Shown: positions 7,763-14,756 of the stretch, piece by piece
Layout of the letters: each line of letters starts with the position of its first letter
How positions within the stretch are numbered: the stretch's first letter is position 1
DNA from: Gp7-AA10 sp041483175
Lineage (GTDB): Bacteria; Acidobacteriota; Thermoanaerobaculia; Gp7-AA8
Reading direction: 5' to 3'
DNA: 18,148 bases
Assembly (NCBI GenBank): GCA_041483175.1
Contig: JBGPFD010000049.1
Span: 1-18,148, forward strand
Program-made: the position numbers and the translations under genes
The notes under the pieces: generated by a model
Seen by the model: the letters and a program-made list of their open reading frames with translations, nothing else
What the model was told of the DNA's origin: nothing
The model's database searches: none

Positions 7763-8260
7763 ATGACACAAGACGATAGCCTCGCCTTCGCCTTCCGGCC
7801 GTGGGTCCGTCGCGCCGGGCTGTCGATCGTGCTGGTGGCGGGATTTGGAACTGTTGCAATTCTCATCGCCCTGACCGTCACCCCCGCGGCGCGCTACGGG
7901 TGGATGGGCGAGCGTTTTGTCTGGCTGTACATCGGTACGCTCTGGCTCGGCGGATTGAAGATCGTCCTCGACACGCGCCGTCCCATAGCGGAAATCGACG
8001 ATGATCGCCTGGTGGTGCGCCCGCTCCATCAATTCGTCACCCGCCGCATTCTGTGGTCGGCCATTCGCGGGACGGAGCAGAGTGGCGATCGGCTGATCGT
8101 CTATTTTGATACGCCGCGCGGGATGCGCTTCGTGGCCCTCAATCTGAACCTGGTGAAGGGCCGCCGCGAGTTTCTGCAGCTGCTCGAGCGGCATCTCACG
8201 GGAATGGGATTCGCGGAGCGCATCGTGGAGCGTTCGCGGTATCTTTCCCCGCCGGCATGA
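7763..8260 (+). CDS. Two-TM membrane protein with PH-like C-terminal region
   Basis: This 165-aa protein has two hydrophobic helices at about residues 19-40 (GLSIVLVAGFGTVAILIALTV) and 52-69 (FVWLYIGTLWLGGLKIVL). A soluble part of about 90 residues follows (EIDDDRLVVRPL, ILWSAIRGTEQSGDRLIVYFDT, REFLQLLERHL). The beta-strand pattern followed by a terminal helix resembles bacterial PH-domain membrane proteins, but I have no diagnostic motif, so that assignment is tentative. ATG at 7763 is chosen because the protein becomes coherent from MTQDDSLAF on; no good Shine-Dalgarno is seen. Its TGA overlaps the ligA ATG (ATGA, 8257-8260), implying coupled translation. The 53-nt spacer to the divergent response regulator (7710-7762) shows no clear promoter boxes. 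Confidence 0.65.
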   Translation: MTQDDSLAFAFRPWVRRAGLSIVLVAGFGTVAILIALTVTPAARYGWMGERFVWLYIGTLWLGGLKIVLDTRRPIAEIDDDRLVVRPLHQFVTRRILWSAIRGTEQSGDRLIVYFDTPRGMRFVALNLNLVKGRREFLQLLERHLTGMGFAERIVERSRYLSPPA

Positions 8261-10239
8261 GCGACAAGTCGGAAATCGGGAAGCTGCGCGCGGAGCTGGA
8301 GCGCCATAACCGGCTGTACTACGAGGGACGGCCGGAGATCAGCGACTACGATTTCGATCAGATGATGCGGCAGCTCCAGGAACTGGAGGCGAAGCATCCG
8401 GAGTACGCCGATCCGAATTCGCCTACGCAGCGCGTCGGCGGCGCGCCGATCGAGGAGTTCAAGTCCGTCGTCCATGATCCGCCGATGCTGTCGATCGATA
8501 ACGCCTATTCGCTCGACGAGCTGCGCGAGTGGGACGGGCGCGTCAAACGCGGGCTCGGCGCCGATCCCACCGAGTACGAGGCTGAGCTGAAGATCGATGG
8601 CGTGTCCATCGATCTGCTCTACCAGAACGGCGAGCTGACCCGCGCCGCCACTCGCGGTGACGGCGTCCGCGGCGACGACGTCACCCCCAACGTCCGCACC
8701 GTCCGCGTCCTCCCGCTCAAGATCGATCCCAAAGTCAAACGCCTCGAGGTCCGCGGCGAGATCTTCATCCCCAAGTCGGACTTCGCCCGCTACAACGAAT
8801 TGCTCGAAGAGGCCGGAGAGGAGCCGCTGGCCAATCCGCGCAACGCCGCGGCCGGCTCGCTCCGCCAGAAGGATCCCAAACTCGCCGCGCAGCGACACCT
8901 CTCCGCCTGCGTGTATCACCTCGTCGCCGCCGACGATCGCCGCGTCGAGTCGCAGTGGTCCGCATACGCCCTGCTCGAACGCCTCGGACTTCCGCTCAAT
9001 CCGCAGCGCGTCCTCTGCAAGACTCTCGGCGAAGTCGAAGCGTTCATCGAGAAGTGGCACGAGAAGCGCCACGAGCTGCCGTTCGAGATCGACGGCATCG
9101 TGGTGAAGGTGAATCGCCGCGAGCAGCAGCTCGAGCTCGGTGCGACATCGAAGGCTTCGCGCTGGGCCGTGGCCTACAAATACCCACCCGAGGCGGCGAA
9201 GACGATCGTGCGCGCGATCAATCTGTACGTCGGACGAACGGGGACGGTCACTCCCGTGGCGGAGTTCGATCCGGTTCGCCTCGGCGGAACCAAAGTGGTC
9301 AACGCGTCGCTGCACAATTTCGACGAGCTGGCGCGCAAGGACGCGCGCATCGGCGACACAATCGTCGTCGAAAAAGGGGGCGACATCATTCCCAAGGTCG
9401 TCGACGTGCTGAAGAACAAACGGCCGAAAGGGGCGCGTGCCATGCGCCCGCCGCGGCTCTGCCCCGTCTGCCGCCAGCCGCTGCACCGATTCGAGGGAGA
9501 GGTGGCTATCCGCTGCATCAATCAGGGCTGCCCGGCGATTGTGTTGCAATCGCTCACCCACTTCGGCTCACGCAAGGCGATGGACATCGAAGGGCTCGGA
9601 TGGCAGACCGCGCAGGCGCTGCTCGATGCCCATCTGGTGAGCGACAGCGCATCGCTCTACGAGTTGACGGCCGATCAGGTCGCGGCGCTCGAACGCAAAG
9701 GCGAAAAGTCGGCGAAGAACCTGATCGACAACATCGAGAAATCGAAAACGGCGGAGCTGTCGCGATTCATCAACGCCATCGGCATCCGCATGGTCGGCGA
9801 AGGCGCGGCGAAGCTCCTCGCCGATCGTTTTCAATCCATCGGTGCGCTGATGAACGCCACGGCCGCGGAGTTGATCGAAGTCCCGGAGATCGGGCCGAAA
9901 GTTGCGGAGTCGGTGACCTTCTATTTTTCCGTTCCCGCCAATCGTGAGCGCATGGAGAAGATGAAGCGCCTGGGTGTTCGCCCGCGACACGTGGCCGTGG
10001 CCACCGGAAGCCGGCTGGCAGGGAAAACGGTCGTGGTGACGGGTGCGCTGGGCCGTTTCTCGCGCGACGAGATTCACCGCCTCATCGAACGGGAAGGGGG
10101 AAAAGCCGCGGTGTCCGTGTCATCGAAGACGTCGTATCTCGTCGCCGGTGAAGCGGCTGGATCGAAGCTCGACAAGGCGAAAGCGCTCGGCGTGCCGGTG
10201 CTTTCAGAAGAAGAGTTTCTCTCGATGATCGGGATGTAG
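8257..10239 (+). CDS. ligA: NAD+-dependent DNA ligase LigA
   Basis: This full-length 660-aa enzyme seals nicks in duplex DNA during replication and repair, using NAD+. Domain Ia is at the N-terminus with the NMN-contacting YYEGRPEISDYDFD. The adenylated lysine is Lys112 in ELKIDGVSI. RNPRNAAAGSLRQKD-type and FEIDGIVVKVN motifs lie in the nucleotidyltransferase domain, and the OB fold includes GRTGTVTPVAEFDPV. The zinc finger has four Cys at 402, 405, 420 and 425. Helix-hairpin-helix repeats follow (INAIGIRMVGEGAAKLLADRF, LIEVPEIGPKVAESV). A BRCT domain spans about residues 580-658 (LAGKTVVVTGALG to EEEFLSMIG). Translation is coupled to the upstream membrane protein gene by ATGA. The TAG stop lies within the following palindrome. 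Confidence 0.98.
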   Translation: MSDKSEIGKLRAELERHNRLYYEGRPEISDYDFDQMMRQLQELEAKHPEYADPNSPTQRVGGAPIEEFKSVVHDPPMLSIDNAYSLDELREWDGRVKRGLGADPTEYEAELKIDGVSIDLLYQNGELTRAATRGDGVRGDDVTPNVRTVRVLPLKIDPKVKRLEVRGEIFIPKSDFARYNELLEEAGEEPLANPRNAAAGSLRQKDPKLAAQRHLSACVYHLVAADDRRVESQWSAYALLERLGLPLNPQRVLCKTLGEVEAFIEKWHEKRHELPFEIDGIVVKVNRREQQLELGATSKASRWAVAYKYPPEAAKTIVRAINLYVGRTGTVTPVAEFDPVRLGGTKVVNASLHNFDELARKDARIGDTIVVEKGGDIIPKVVDVLKNKRPKGARAMRPPRLCPVCRQPLHRFEGEVAIRCINQGCPAIVLQSLTHFGSRKAMDIEGLGWQTAQALLDAHLVSDSASLYELTADQVAALERKGEKSAKNLIDNIEKSKTAELSRFINAIGIRMVGEGAAKLLADRFQSIGALMNATAAELIEVPEIGPKVAESVTFYFSVPANRERMEKMKRLGVRPRHVAVATGSRLAGKTVVVTGALGRFSRDEIHRLIEREGGKAAVSVSSKTSYLVAGEAAGSKLDKAKALGVPVLSEEEFLSMIGM

Positions 10240-10294
10240 GGCACGGCTGCGCCGTGCCGCACCCGGGGTAGGGCGCGGCGCAGCCGTGCCCTAC
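10236..10294. repeat. Long palindrome between ligA and patatin gene (GTAGRGC class), supplies both stop codons
   Basis: A perfect 18-bp stem pairs 10236-10253 (gtagggcacggctgcgcc) with 10277-10294. The 23-nt loop contains a further related word, gtagggcgcgg, at 10268-10278. The two convergent genes both end inside it: TAG of ligA is at 10237-10239 and TAG of the patatin gene (reverse strand) at 10291-10293. The inter-stop gap is 51 nt, about the same as the 50 nt at the other element of this class (5224-5279). It may terminate transcription in both directions, although no U-run follows. Confidence 0.85.
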
Positions 10295-11427
10295 GAGACC
10301 AACCGTCCGATCTCGTCCAATTTCGCTTCAGCGTCGGCGGCGCCGGTGGCGATCAGCTCGCGCAGGTAGTCGGGCTGAAAGAGCAGCAGGCTGATGAAGT
10401 CGGGGCTGGTGGTTTCGCGCGTGCCGAGGCTGCGGGTAAGGAAGCGGAATCCGCGCGGCAGGCGTGGCTCGAATTTCGCGGCGAGCTTGCCGAGGTCGCG
10501 CGAGGGGCGCACGACGACGAGATCGACGATGCGATATCCGCGGCGCCGCTCAGGCGGAAGATCGCGCAGGAACCCGTTCGAACGCTCGAGCCGGATCGCG
10601 TCTTCGTCGAGCATGTCGAGAAAGACGGCATTCATCAGCTGCCCGAGGATCTGCGCCGGCGGCGGGTAGCCGGCTGTGGTCGGCTGCTCCGCTTCGTCAA
10701 GCGATTTCGCGTAATGCGTGGAGATGGCCAGGATTCGATCGGCGCCGAGCAACAGGGCAGGCGAGAGCGGCGCCGCAAGCCGGATGCCGCCGTCGCCGTG
10801 CCACGACCGGCCGAGGCGCACCGCCGGGAACAGGAGCGGAAGGGCGCATGAGGCCATGACGTGATCGACCGTGAATTCGGTCATCACACTGCGGCGTAGC
10901 GGCCGCTCCCACCCATGGATGTCGGAGCCGGCGACCCAGGTGACCGTCTGGCCGGTGGAGTAGTTCAGCGTGGTGACGGCGACGGCCTCCGGATCGCATC
11001 GCGCGAGGCTGTCCGCGACCCCGGCGATCACACCGTGGCCGTTGCCAGGAAGCATGCGTGTGAGCAGATTGCGCAGCGGAGTGGTATCGACCAGACCGCG
11101 CACGTTGTGCGTGCTCATCGTCCCGCCGCCGGAGATGAGCCGCGTGCTCCAGCCAAAAAGACTGCGCGCCAGCGACAACGAATCGACGCGGAAGACGTTC
11201 TCCACGTGGAGGTTCTCCCACAATTCCGTCAGCTCGCGGACCGTGTCGCGAATCGGCGTGGCGCGCGAAGCGAGAAAGAGCGCGTTGATCGCGCCGGCCG
11301 AAACGCCGGTGACGATGTCGAATCGCGTTTCCGGAAATCTCTCGCTGATCGTCCGCAGCACGCCGACCTGATACGCCGCGCGTGCGCCGCCCCCCGCGAG
11401 AACGATAGCCAGCTTGCTCGAATCCAC
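10291..11427 (-). CDS. Patatin-like phospholipase
   Basis: This 378-aa protein belongs to the patatin family, Ser-Asp dyad acyl hydrolases that cleave phospholipids or other acyl esters. The oxyanion motif is AGGGARAAYQVG (residues 11-22), the nucleophile elbow is GVSAG with Ser43, and the catalytic Asp is Asp212 in WHGDGGIR (DGG motif). There is no signal peptide or membrane segment, and the catalytic domain takes up about the first 260 residues. The C-terminal region has ILGQLMNAVFLDMLDEDAIRLERSN and VDLVVVRPSRDLG, typical of the bacterial RssA-like branch. The start at 11427 fits the usual short lead before LAIVLAGGGARAAY. It lies head to head with the next gene, and the annotated starts overlap by 14 nt. 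Confidence 0.93.
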   Translation of the reverse strand: MDSSKLAIVLAGGGARAAYQVGVLRTISERFPETRFDIVTGVSAGAINALFLASRATPIRDTVRELTELWENLHVENVFRVDSLSLARSLFGWSTRLISGGGTMSTHNVRGLVDTTPLRNLLTRMLPGNGHGVIAGVADSLARCDPEAVAVTTLNYSTGQTVTWVAGSDIHGWERPLRRSVMTEFTVDHVMASCALPLLFPAVRLGRSWHGDGGIRLAAPLSPALLLGADRILAISTHYAKSLDEAEQPTTAGYPPPAQILGQLMNAVFLDMLDEDAIRLERSNGFLRDLPPERRRGYRIVDLVVVRPSRDLGKLAAKFEPRLPRGFRFLTRSLGTRETTSPDFISLLLFQPDYLRELIATGAADAEAKLDEIGRLVS

Positions 11428-12781
11428 ACCGACCCTTTACAGTCGCCATCGTATCTCGCCTACGAACATTGCTGCACCGCATCGAGCCAGGCTCTCGGCG
11501 ATCATCGCCGCCGCGGTGATCGTCCAGGCGGCGCTTGCCGTCCGTTTCTTCGGCTTTCTCACCGGCGACGACGTCGAAGTCCTCTCCGAGGCCTTCCGCC
11601 GCGCGACCGGACTGGCGTTCACGCCGTGGGACGTACGCAACCTCTTCATCCCCGATGTCGTGGTGGCGCCGTTCGTCGCCGCAGCGAAGACGTTCACGGC
11701 TGACACGGCGCTTCTGATTGACGCTGCCACGATTCCCTTCATCGCGCTCAGCGCGCTGACGATCTGGATGGTCCACAGGCTGGCGCTGCGCTGGAGCGGG
11801 GACGAGCTGGCCGCCTTCACCGCCACGCTCCTCTTCGCCTTTCATTGGATTCCCCTCGGATTCGGCAGCACCGTTTATCCGCGGAACCTGGCGACGGCGT
11901 GCATCGTCGCTGCGGCACTGATCGTCGATCGAGCGCCGTTCGGGGCGGGAGGGCTCACCGGCATCGCCTTCGCCGATCGATTCAGCGAGGTCGTCTACCT
12001 GATCCCGCTGGTGATCGTCGGGAAGCAACGCCTCCGGATCATCTTCGGTGCTATAGTAGCGGCTACTATAGCTGTCGGAGTCTACGACTGGATCACATGG
12101 GGCTCGCCGTTTTCCAGCGCGATCAAATTCACCCACCTGACGCTCGTCGAGCCCGACTTCGCGTCGCGCGTCAAATATCAGTCGCCGTTCTGGTACCTTC
12201 TGAACGTCGTGCGCTGGTGCGCGCCGACGCTCCTGCCGCTCCTCTACTTCGGCCGCAAGTCGACCCGCTGGAGCTTCCTCATCGTTCCTCTGGTCGCCTT
12301 CTCGATCGTCCGCCACAAGGAGTTGCGCTACGTGCAGGGAATGATCCCCTTCCTGGCCATCGGCGCAGGCGCCGGCTTCGCGATTCTTTATCGACGCAGG
12401 CGTGCGCTCGCCGCGACCTTGCTGGCGATCTCGCTTCTGTGGGATTTACAGGGGTTGCGCTACTTCGCGCACAAGTCGATGCCCGCCGTGATGGCGGCGC
12501 GTGCCATGATCGCCGACGCGCACATCCGGGTCGTCGCGCTCTCCCAGCCGTGGGCGTACGGCGACAAACTCTACCTTGGCGGGATCGGAGTGCGTGACGT
12601 CGGGACACCGCCGCAGGATCTCGAGGCAGCCCTCGTTGGCGCCGACGCCGCGGCGATCTACGAGTCCGATCTCGATCACCCCGAGCTCATCGCCGCGCTG
12701 CGGGCGCACGGATTCTCCGCGTGGCGCACGTTCCGCGACGGACCCGCGCGCGCGGTGGTGGTGTACCGACTCAGGCGTTAG
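11414..12781 (+). CDS. GT-C fold integral membrane glycosyltransferase, GT22/Alg9-like mannosyltransferase
   Basis: This polytopic protein of 455 aa (from TTG 11414) has around ten hydrophobic helices. A GDD motif follows the first helix (residues 51-53), where GT-C enzymes carry the catalytic acidic pair of the first external loop. HKELRY at 301-306 closely matches the HKExRF motif of the GT22 family (Alg9, PIG-B), preceded by YDWITWGSPFSSAIKF, which corresponds to the D-YG-P-NF segment of those enzymes. The family uses polyprenyl-phosphate-linked sugars, usually mannose. Acceptor and pathway are unknown, and no other glycosylation gene is near. The start is uncertain: TTG at 11414 overlaps the divergent patatin gene, and GTG at 11516 would cut into the first helix. 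The last three codons and TAG lie in the heptamer repeat. Confidence 0.75.
   Translation: MLESTPTLYSRHRISPTNIAAPHRARLSAIIAAAVIVQAALAVRFFGFLTGDDVEVLSEAFRRATGLAFTPWDVRNLFIPDVVVAPFVAAAKTFTADTALLIDAATIPFIALSALTIWMVHRLALRWSGDELAAFTATLLFAFHWIPLGFGSTVYPRNLATACIVAAALIVDRAPFGAGGLTGIAFADRFSEVVYLIPLVIVGKQRLRIIFGAIVAATIAVGVYDWITWGSPFSSAIKFTHLTLVEPDFASRVKYQSPFWYLLNVVRWCAPTLLPLLYFGRKSTRWSFLIVPLVAFSIVRHKELRYVQGMIPFLAIGAGAGFAILYRRRRALAATLLAISLLWDLQGLRYFAHKSMPAVMAARAMIADAHIRVVALSQPWAYGDKLYLGGIGVRDVGTPPQDLEAALVGADAAAIYESDLDHPELIAALRAHGFSAWRTFRDGPARAVVVYRLRR
12050..12072. repeat. 23-nt perfect palindrome inside the mannosyltransferase gene
   Basis: GCTATAGTAGC (12050-12060) and its exact complement (12062-12072) flank a single central G. 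The stretch is much more AT-rich than its surroundings and brings two ATA isoleucine codons, rare in GC-rich genomes, into a transmembrane helix (AIVAATIA, residues 213-220). It could be a protein-binding site, a small inserted palindrome or chance. Confidence 0.6.
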
Positions 12782-12848
12782 GTGTCAGGCGTTAGGCGTT
12801 AGGCGGGCAAAGCTACCTCACGCCTAACGTCTAGCACCTAACGCCTAA
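12771..12848. repeat. Inverted heptamer array, word GGCGTTA
   Basis: The left arm 12771-12805 reads as a 7-nt period (GGCGTTA, GGTGTCA, GGCGTTA, GGCGTTA, GGCG). The right arm 12821-12848 is the inverted form with the same period (CGCCTAA, CGTCTAG, CACCTAA, CGCCTAA). Arms 12771-12798 and 12821-12848 are complementary at 24 of 28 positions around a 22-nt loop. The element fills the 69-nt gap between convergent genes, and the left arm includes the stop codon of the mannosyltransferase gene. Confidence 0.85.
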
Positions 12849-12850
12849 AT

Positions 12851-13684
12851 CTACATCTCCTTCCGGAACTTCGGATCGAGCGCGTCGATGAGGCCGTCCC
12901 CAAGAAAGTTCAGGCCCATGACCGCCATCATGATCGCCGCACCGGGAAAGATGGCCAGATGGTTCGCCAGCCCGAGGTATCGCCTTCCCTCGGTGAGCAT
13001 GGCTCCCCAGGACGGCGTGGGCGGCTGCACGCCCAATCCGAGAAACGAAAGAGCGGCCTCCGACAGAATCGCTCCCGCCAGGCCGAGCGTGGCCATGACG
13101 ATGACTGGATTGATCACGTTCGGCAGCACGTGCAGGATGATCACCCGCGGCGAGCGCGCGCCGAGCGCTTTGGCCGCGGTGACGTACTCCATCTCGCGCA
13201 CCTTGAGCACCTGTCCGCGCACCAGCCGCGCGTAGGCAACCCAGCCGATCGTCGCCAGCGCGAGGATCACGTTGTTCAGACTCGGACCGAGCACGGCGAC
13301 GAGCGCGATCGCCAGCAGAATGCCCGGGAAGGCGAGAAGGATGTCGGTCAATCGCATGATCAGCGTGTCGATCGCGCCGCCGAAGTAGCCGGAGATCGCG
13401 CCGAGCGCGATGCCGACGCTGGCGGCGAGAAACACCACGCTGAAGCCGACGCGCAGCGACACGCGCGCGCCCCAGACGATGCGCGACAACACGTCGCGGC
13501 CGAGACCATCGAGGCCGAGCAGATGCTCGCGCGATGGCGCCTCGAGCCGGCGCGCCGTGTCCTGCGCCGTCGGGTCGTACGGCGACAGCAGCGGCGCCGC
13601 CAGCGCCACGATCACCAGCGCGACCGTCAGAATCAGGCCGCTGGTGAAGGCGAAGTTGCCAAGCAGTTGTTTGAGCGTCTTCAT
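12851..13684 (-). CDS. dppC: ABC transporter permease, dipeptide/oligopeptide (DppC/OppC) type
   Basis: This 277-aa inner-membrane permease of a peptide- or nickel-type ABC importer has an N-terminal helix (GLILTVALVIVALAAPLLSPYDP). The sequence HLLGLDGLGRDVLSRIVWGARVSL is characteristic of the DppC/OppC branch, and five further helices follow. The EAA loop that contacts the ATPase is YVTAAKALGARSPRVIILHVLPN (about residues 167-189). The C-terminal SFLGLGVQPPTPSWGAML is a branch signature. It lies 72 nt downstream of the dppB gene. No ATPase or substrate-binding gene is in the window, so substrate is unknown and the transporter needs partners encoded elsewhere. The upstream region has no strong Shine-Dalgarno. 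Confidence 0.93.
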   Translation of the reverse strand: MKTLKQLLGNFAFTSGLILTVALVIVALAAPLLSPYDPTAQDTARRLEAPSREHLLGLDGLGRDVLSRIVWGARVSLRVGFSVVFLAASVGIALGAISGYFGGAIDTLIMRLTDILLAFPGILLAIALVAVLGPSLNNVILALATIGWVAYARLVRGQVLKVREMEYVTAAKALGARSPRVIILHVLPNVINPVIVMATLGLAGAILSEAALSFLGLGVQPPTPSWGAMLTEGRRYLGLANHLAIFPGAAIMMAVMGLNFLGDGLIDALDPKFRKEM

Positions 13685-13696
13685 TGCTGAGCTCGC

Positions 13697-13758
13697 AGCT
13701 CTAAGCTCGCAGCTCTCAGGGGTACGGCCTGACAGCTGAGAGCTGCGAGCTGAGAGCT
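13697..13758. repeat. Inverted heptamer array, word AGCTCNC
   Basis: The left arm has a 7-nt period (AGCTCGC, AGCTCTA, AGCTCGC, AGCTCTC) beginning at about 13690. The right arm 13736-13758 is the inverted form (AGCTGAG, AGCTGCG, AGCTGAG, AGCT). Arms 13697-13719 and 13736-13758 are complementary at 22 of 23 positions around a 16-nt loop. The array fills the 72-nt spacer between dppB and dppC, and the dppB stop codon (TAG, reverse strand 13757-13759) overlaps its outer edge. Confidence 0.88.
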
Positions 13759-14680
13759 ACTCCAATTTGATCCTCGGATCAACCACTCCATACAGAAGGT
13801 CGCTGATGAAATTCACCAGGATGTAGGTCAGCGCGATGACCAGGATGGACGCCTGCACCTGTGGGTAATCGCGCGCGGAAATCGATTGCAGCAGCAGCCG
13901 GCCGAGCCCCGGCCAGGAGAAAATCTGCTCCGTGATGATCGCGCCGGTGAGCAGGGATCCGAACTGCAGCGCCAGCACGGTGATCACCGGAATCAACGCG
14001 TTTTTTAGCGCATGGCGGAAGATCGCCTTCACCCGCGTCACTCCCTTCGCCATGGCGGTGGTCACATAGAGCTGCGTTAACTCCTCCGCAAGGCTGACGC
14101 GGATCATGCGCGTGAGGATCGCCGCCATCGCCAGCCCCATCGTCAGCGACGGCAGTACCAGCGAGCGCAGTCCCTCCTCGCGGCCGGAAACGGGAAACCA
14201 GGTGTGATTGATGGCCAAGGCGATGATCAGCAGTGGCCCGAACCAGAAGCTCGGCATGGAGACGCCGATGAGGGCGAAGAACCGTGCCAGGTTGTCGATC
14301 CACGAGTTGCGATAAATGGCGGAGATGATGCCGAGGGGAAAGGCGACCAGCAGAGCCACGACCATCGATCCGAATGCGAGCTCGATCGTCGCCGGATAGC
14401 GCTGGCGGATCTGTACGCTCACGTTTTCATTCGTCTGAAAGGAACGGCCGAGATCGCCGTGCGCGACGCCTTTGAGGTAATCGACGTACTGCGTCCAGAG
14501 CGGCTTGTCGAGGCCGAGCGCCTTGCGCACCGCGAGGACGTCTTCCGGCCTCGCGTTTTCACCCGCGATCTGCAGGGCTGGATCGCCGGGAATCAGATGG
14601 ATCAGCGAGAAGACGAGCGTCACGATCCCGAGGGTGATCGGAATCATCTGCAAGAATCTGCGAAGGATGTACTGACTCAT
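13757..14680 (-). CDS. dppB: ABC transporter permease, dipeptide/oligopeptide (DppB/OppB) type
   Basis: This 307-aa inner-membrane permease pairs with the DppC-type protein encoded next. Family marks are the start YILRRFLQMIPITLGIVTLVFSLIHLIPGDPA, DLGRSFQTNENVSVQIRQRYPATIELA, the EAA loop YVTTAMAKGVTRVKAIFRHALKNALIPV (about residues 209-236), and the C-terminal VNFISDLLYGVVDPRIKL. ATG at 14680 is chosen because MSQYILRRF is the usual N-terminus and AGGA (reverse strand 14687-14690) lies 6 nt upstream; an open frame continues 31 codons further, but only through the repeat. It lies 68 nt downstream of tldE in the same orientation. The ATPases and binding protein of the transporter are not in the window. 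Confidence 0.94.
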   Translation of the reverse strand: MSQYILRRFLQMIPITLGIVTLVFSLIHLIPGDPALQIAGENARPEDVLAVRKALGLDKPLWTQYVDYLKGVAHGDLGRSFQTNENVSVQIRQRYPATIELAFGSMVVALLVAFPLGIISAIYRNSWIDNLARFFALIGVSMPSFWFGPLLIIALAINHTWFPVSGREEGLRSLVLPSLTMGLAMAAILTRMIRVSLAEELTQLYVTTAMAKGVTRVKAIFRHALKNALIPVITVLALQFGSLLTGAIITEQIFSWPGLGRLLLQSISARDYPQVQASILVIALTYILVNFISDLLYGVVDPRIKLE

Positions 14681-14686
14681 TGCCAG

Positions 14687-14756
14687 TCCTGAGTGCTGAG
14701 TCCTGAGTGCCGAGTTTGCATCTTTCTGGCCCTGAAGGCACTCAGGACTCAGGACT
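14687..14756. repeat. Inverted heptamer array, word CCTGAGT
   Basis: The left arm from 14687 has a 7-nt period (CCTGAGT, GCTGAGT, CCTGAGT, GCCGAGT). The right arm 14737-14756 is the inverted form. Arms 14692-14711 and 14737-14756 are complementary at 19 of 20 positions around a 25-nt loop. It fills the 68-nt gap between tldE and dppB. On the reverse strand it gives tldE its TGA stop (14749-14751) and dppB its AGGA ribosome binding site (14687-14690). TTTTT follows on the + strand, where no gene is read. Confidence 0.9.

Noticed and set aside
7284..8260. Two-component or signalling operon formed by the response regulator and the membrane protein
   Set aside because: The genes are divergent, the membrane protein has no kinase motifs, and it is coupled to ligA instead.
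8101..9561. Reverse-strand open frame of 486 codons opposite ligA, and similar frames at 5066-6643 (+) and 10697-12316 (-)
   Set aside because: Each is antisense to a gene with clear catalytic motifs. Their translations are low in complexity and show no start signal.
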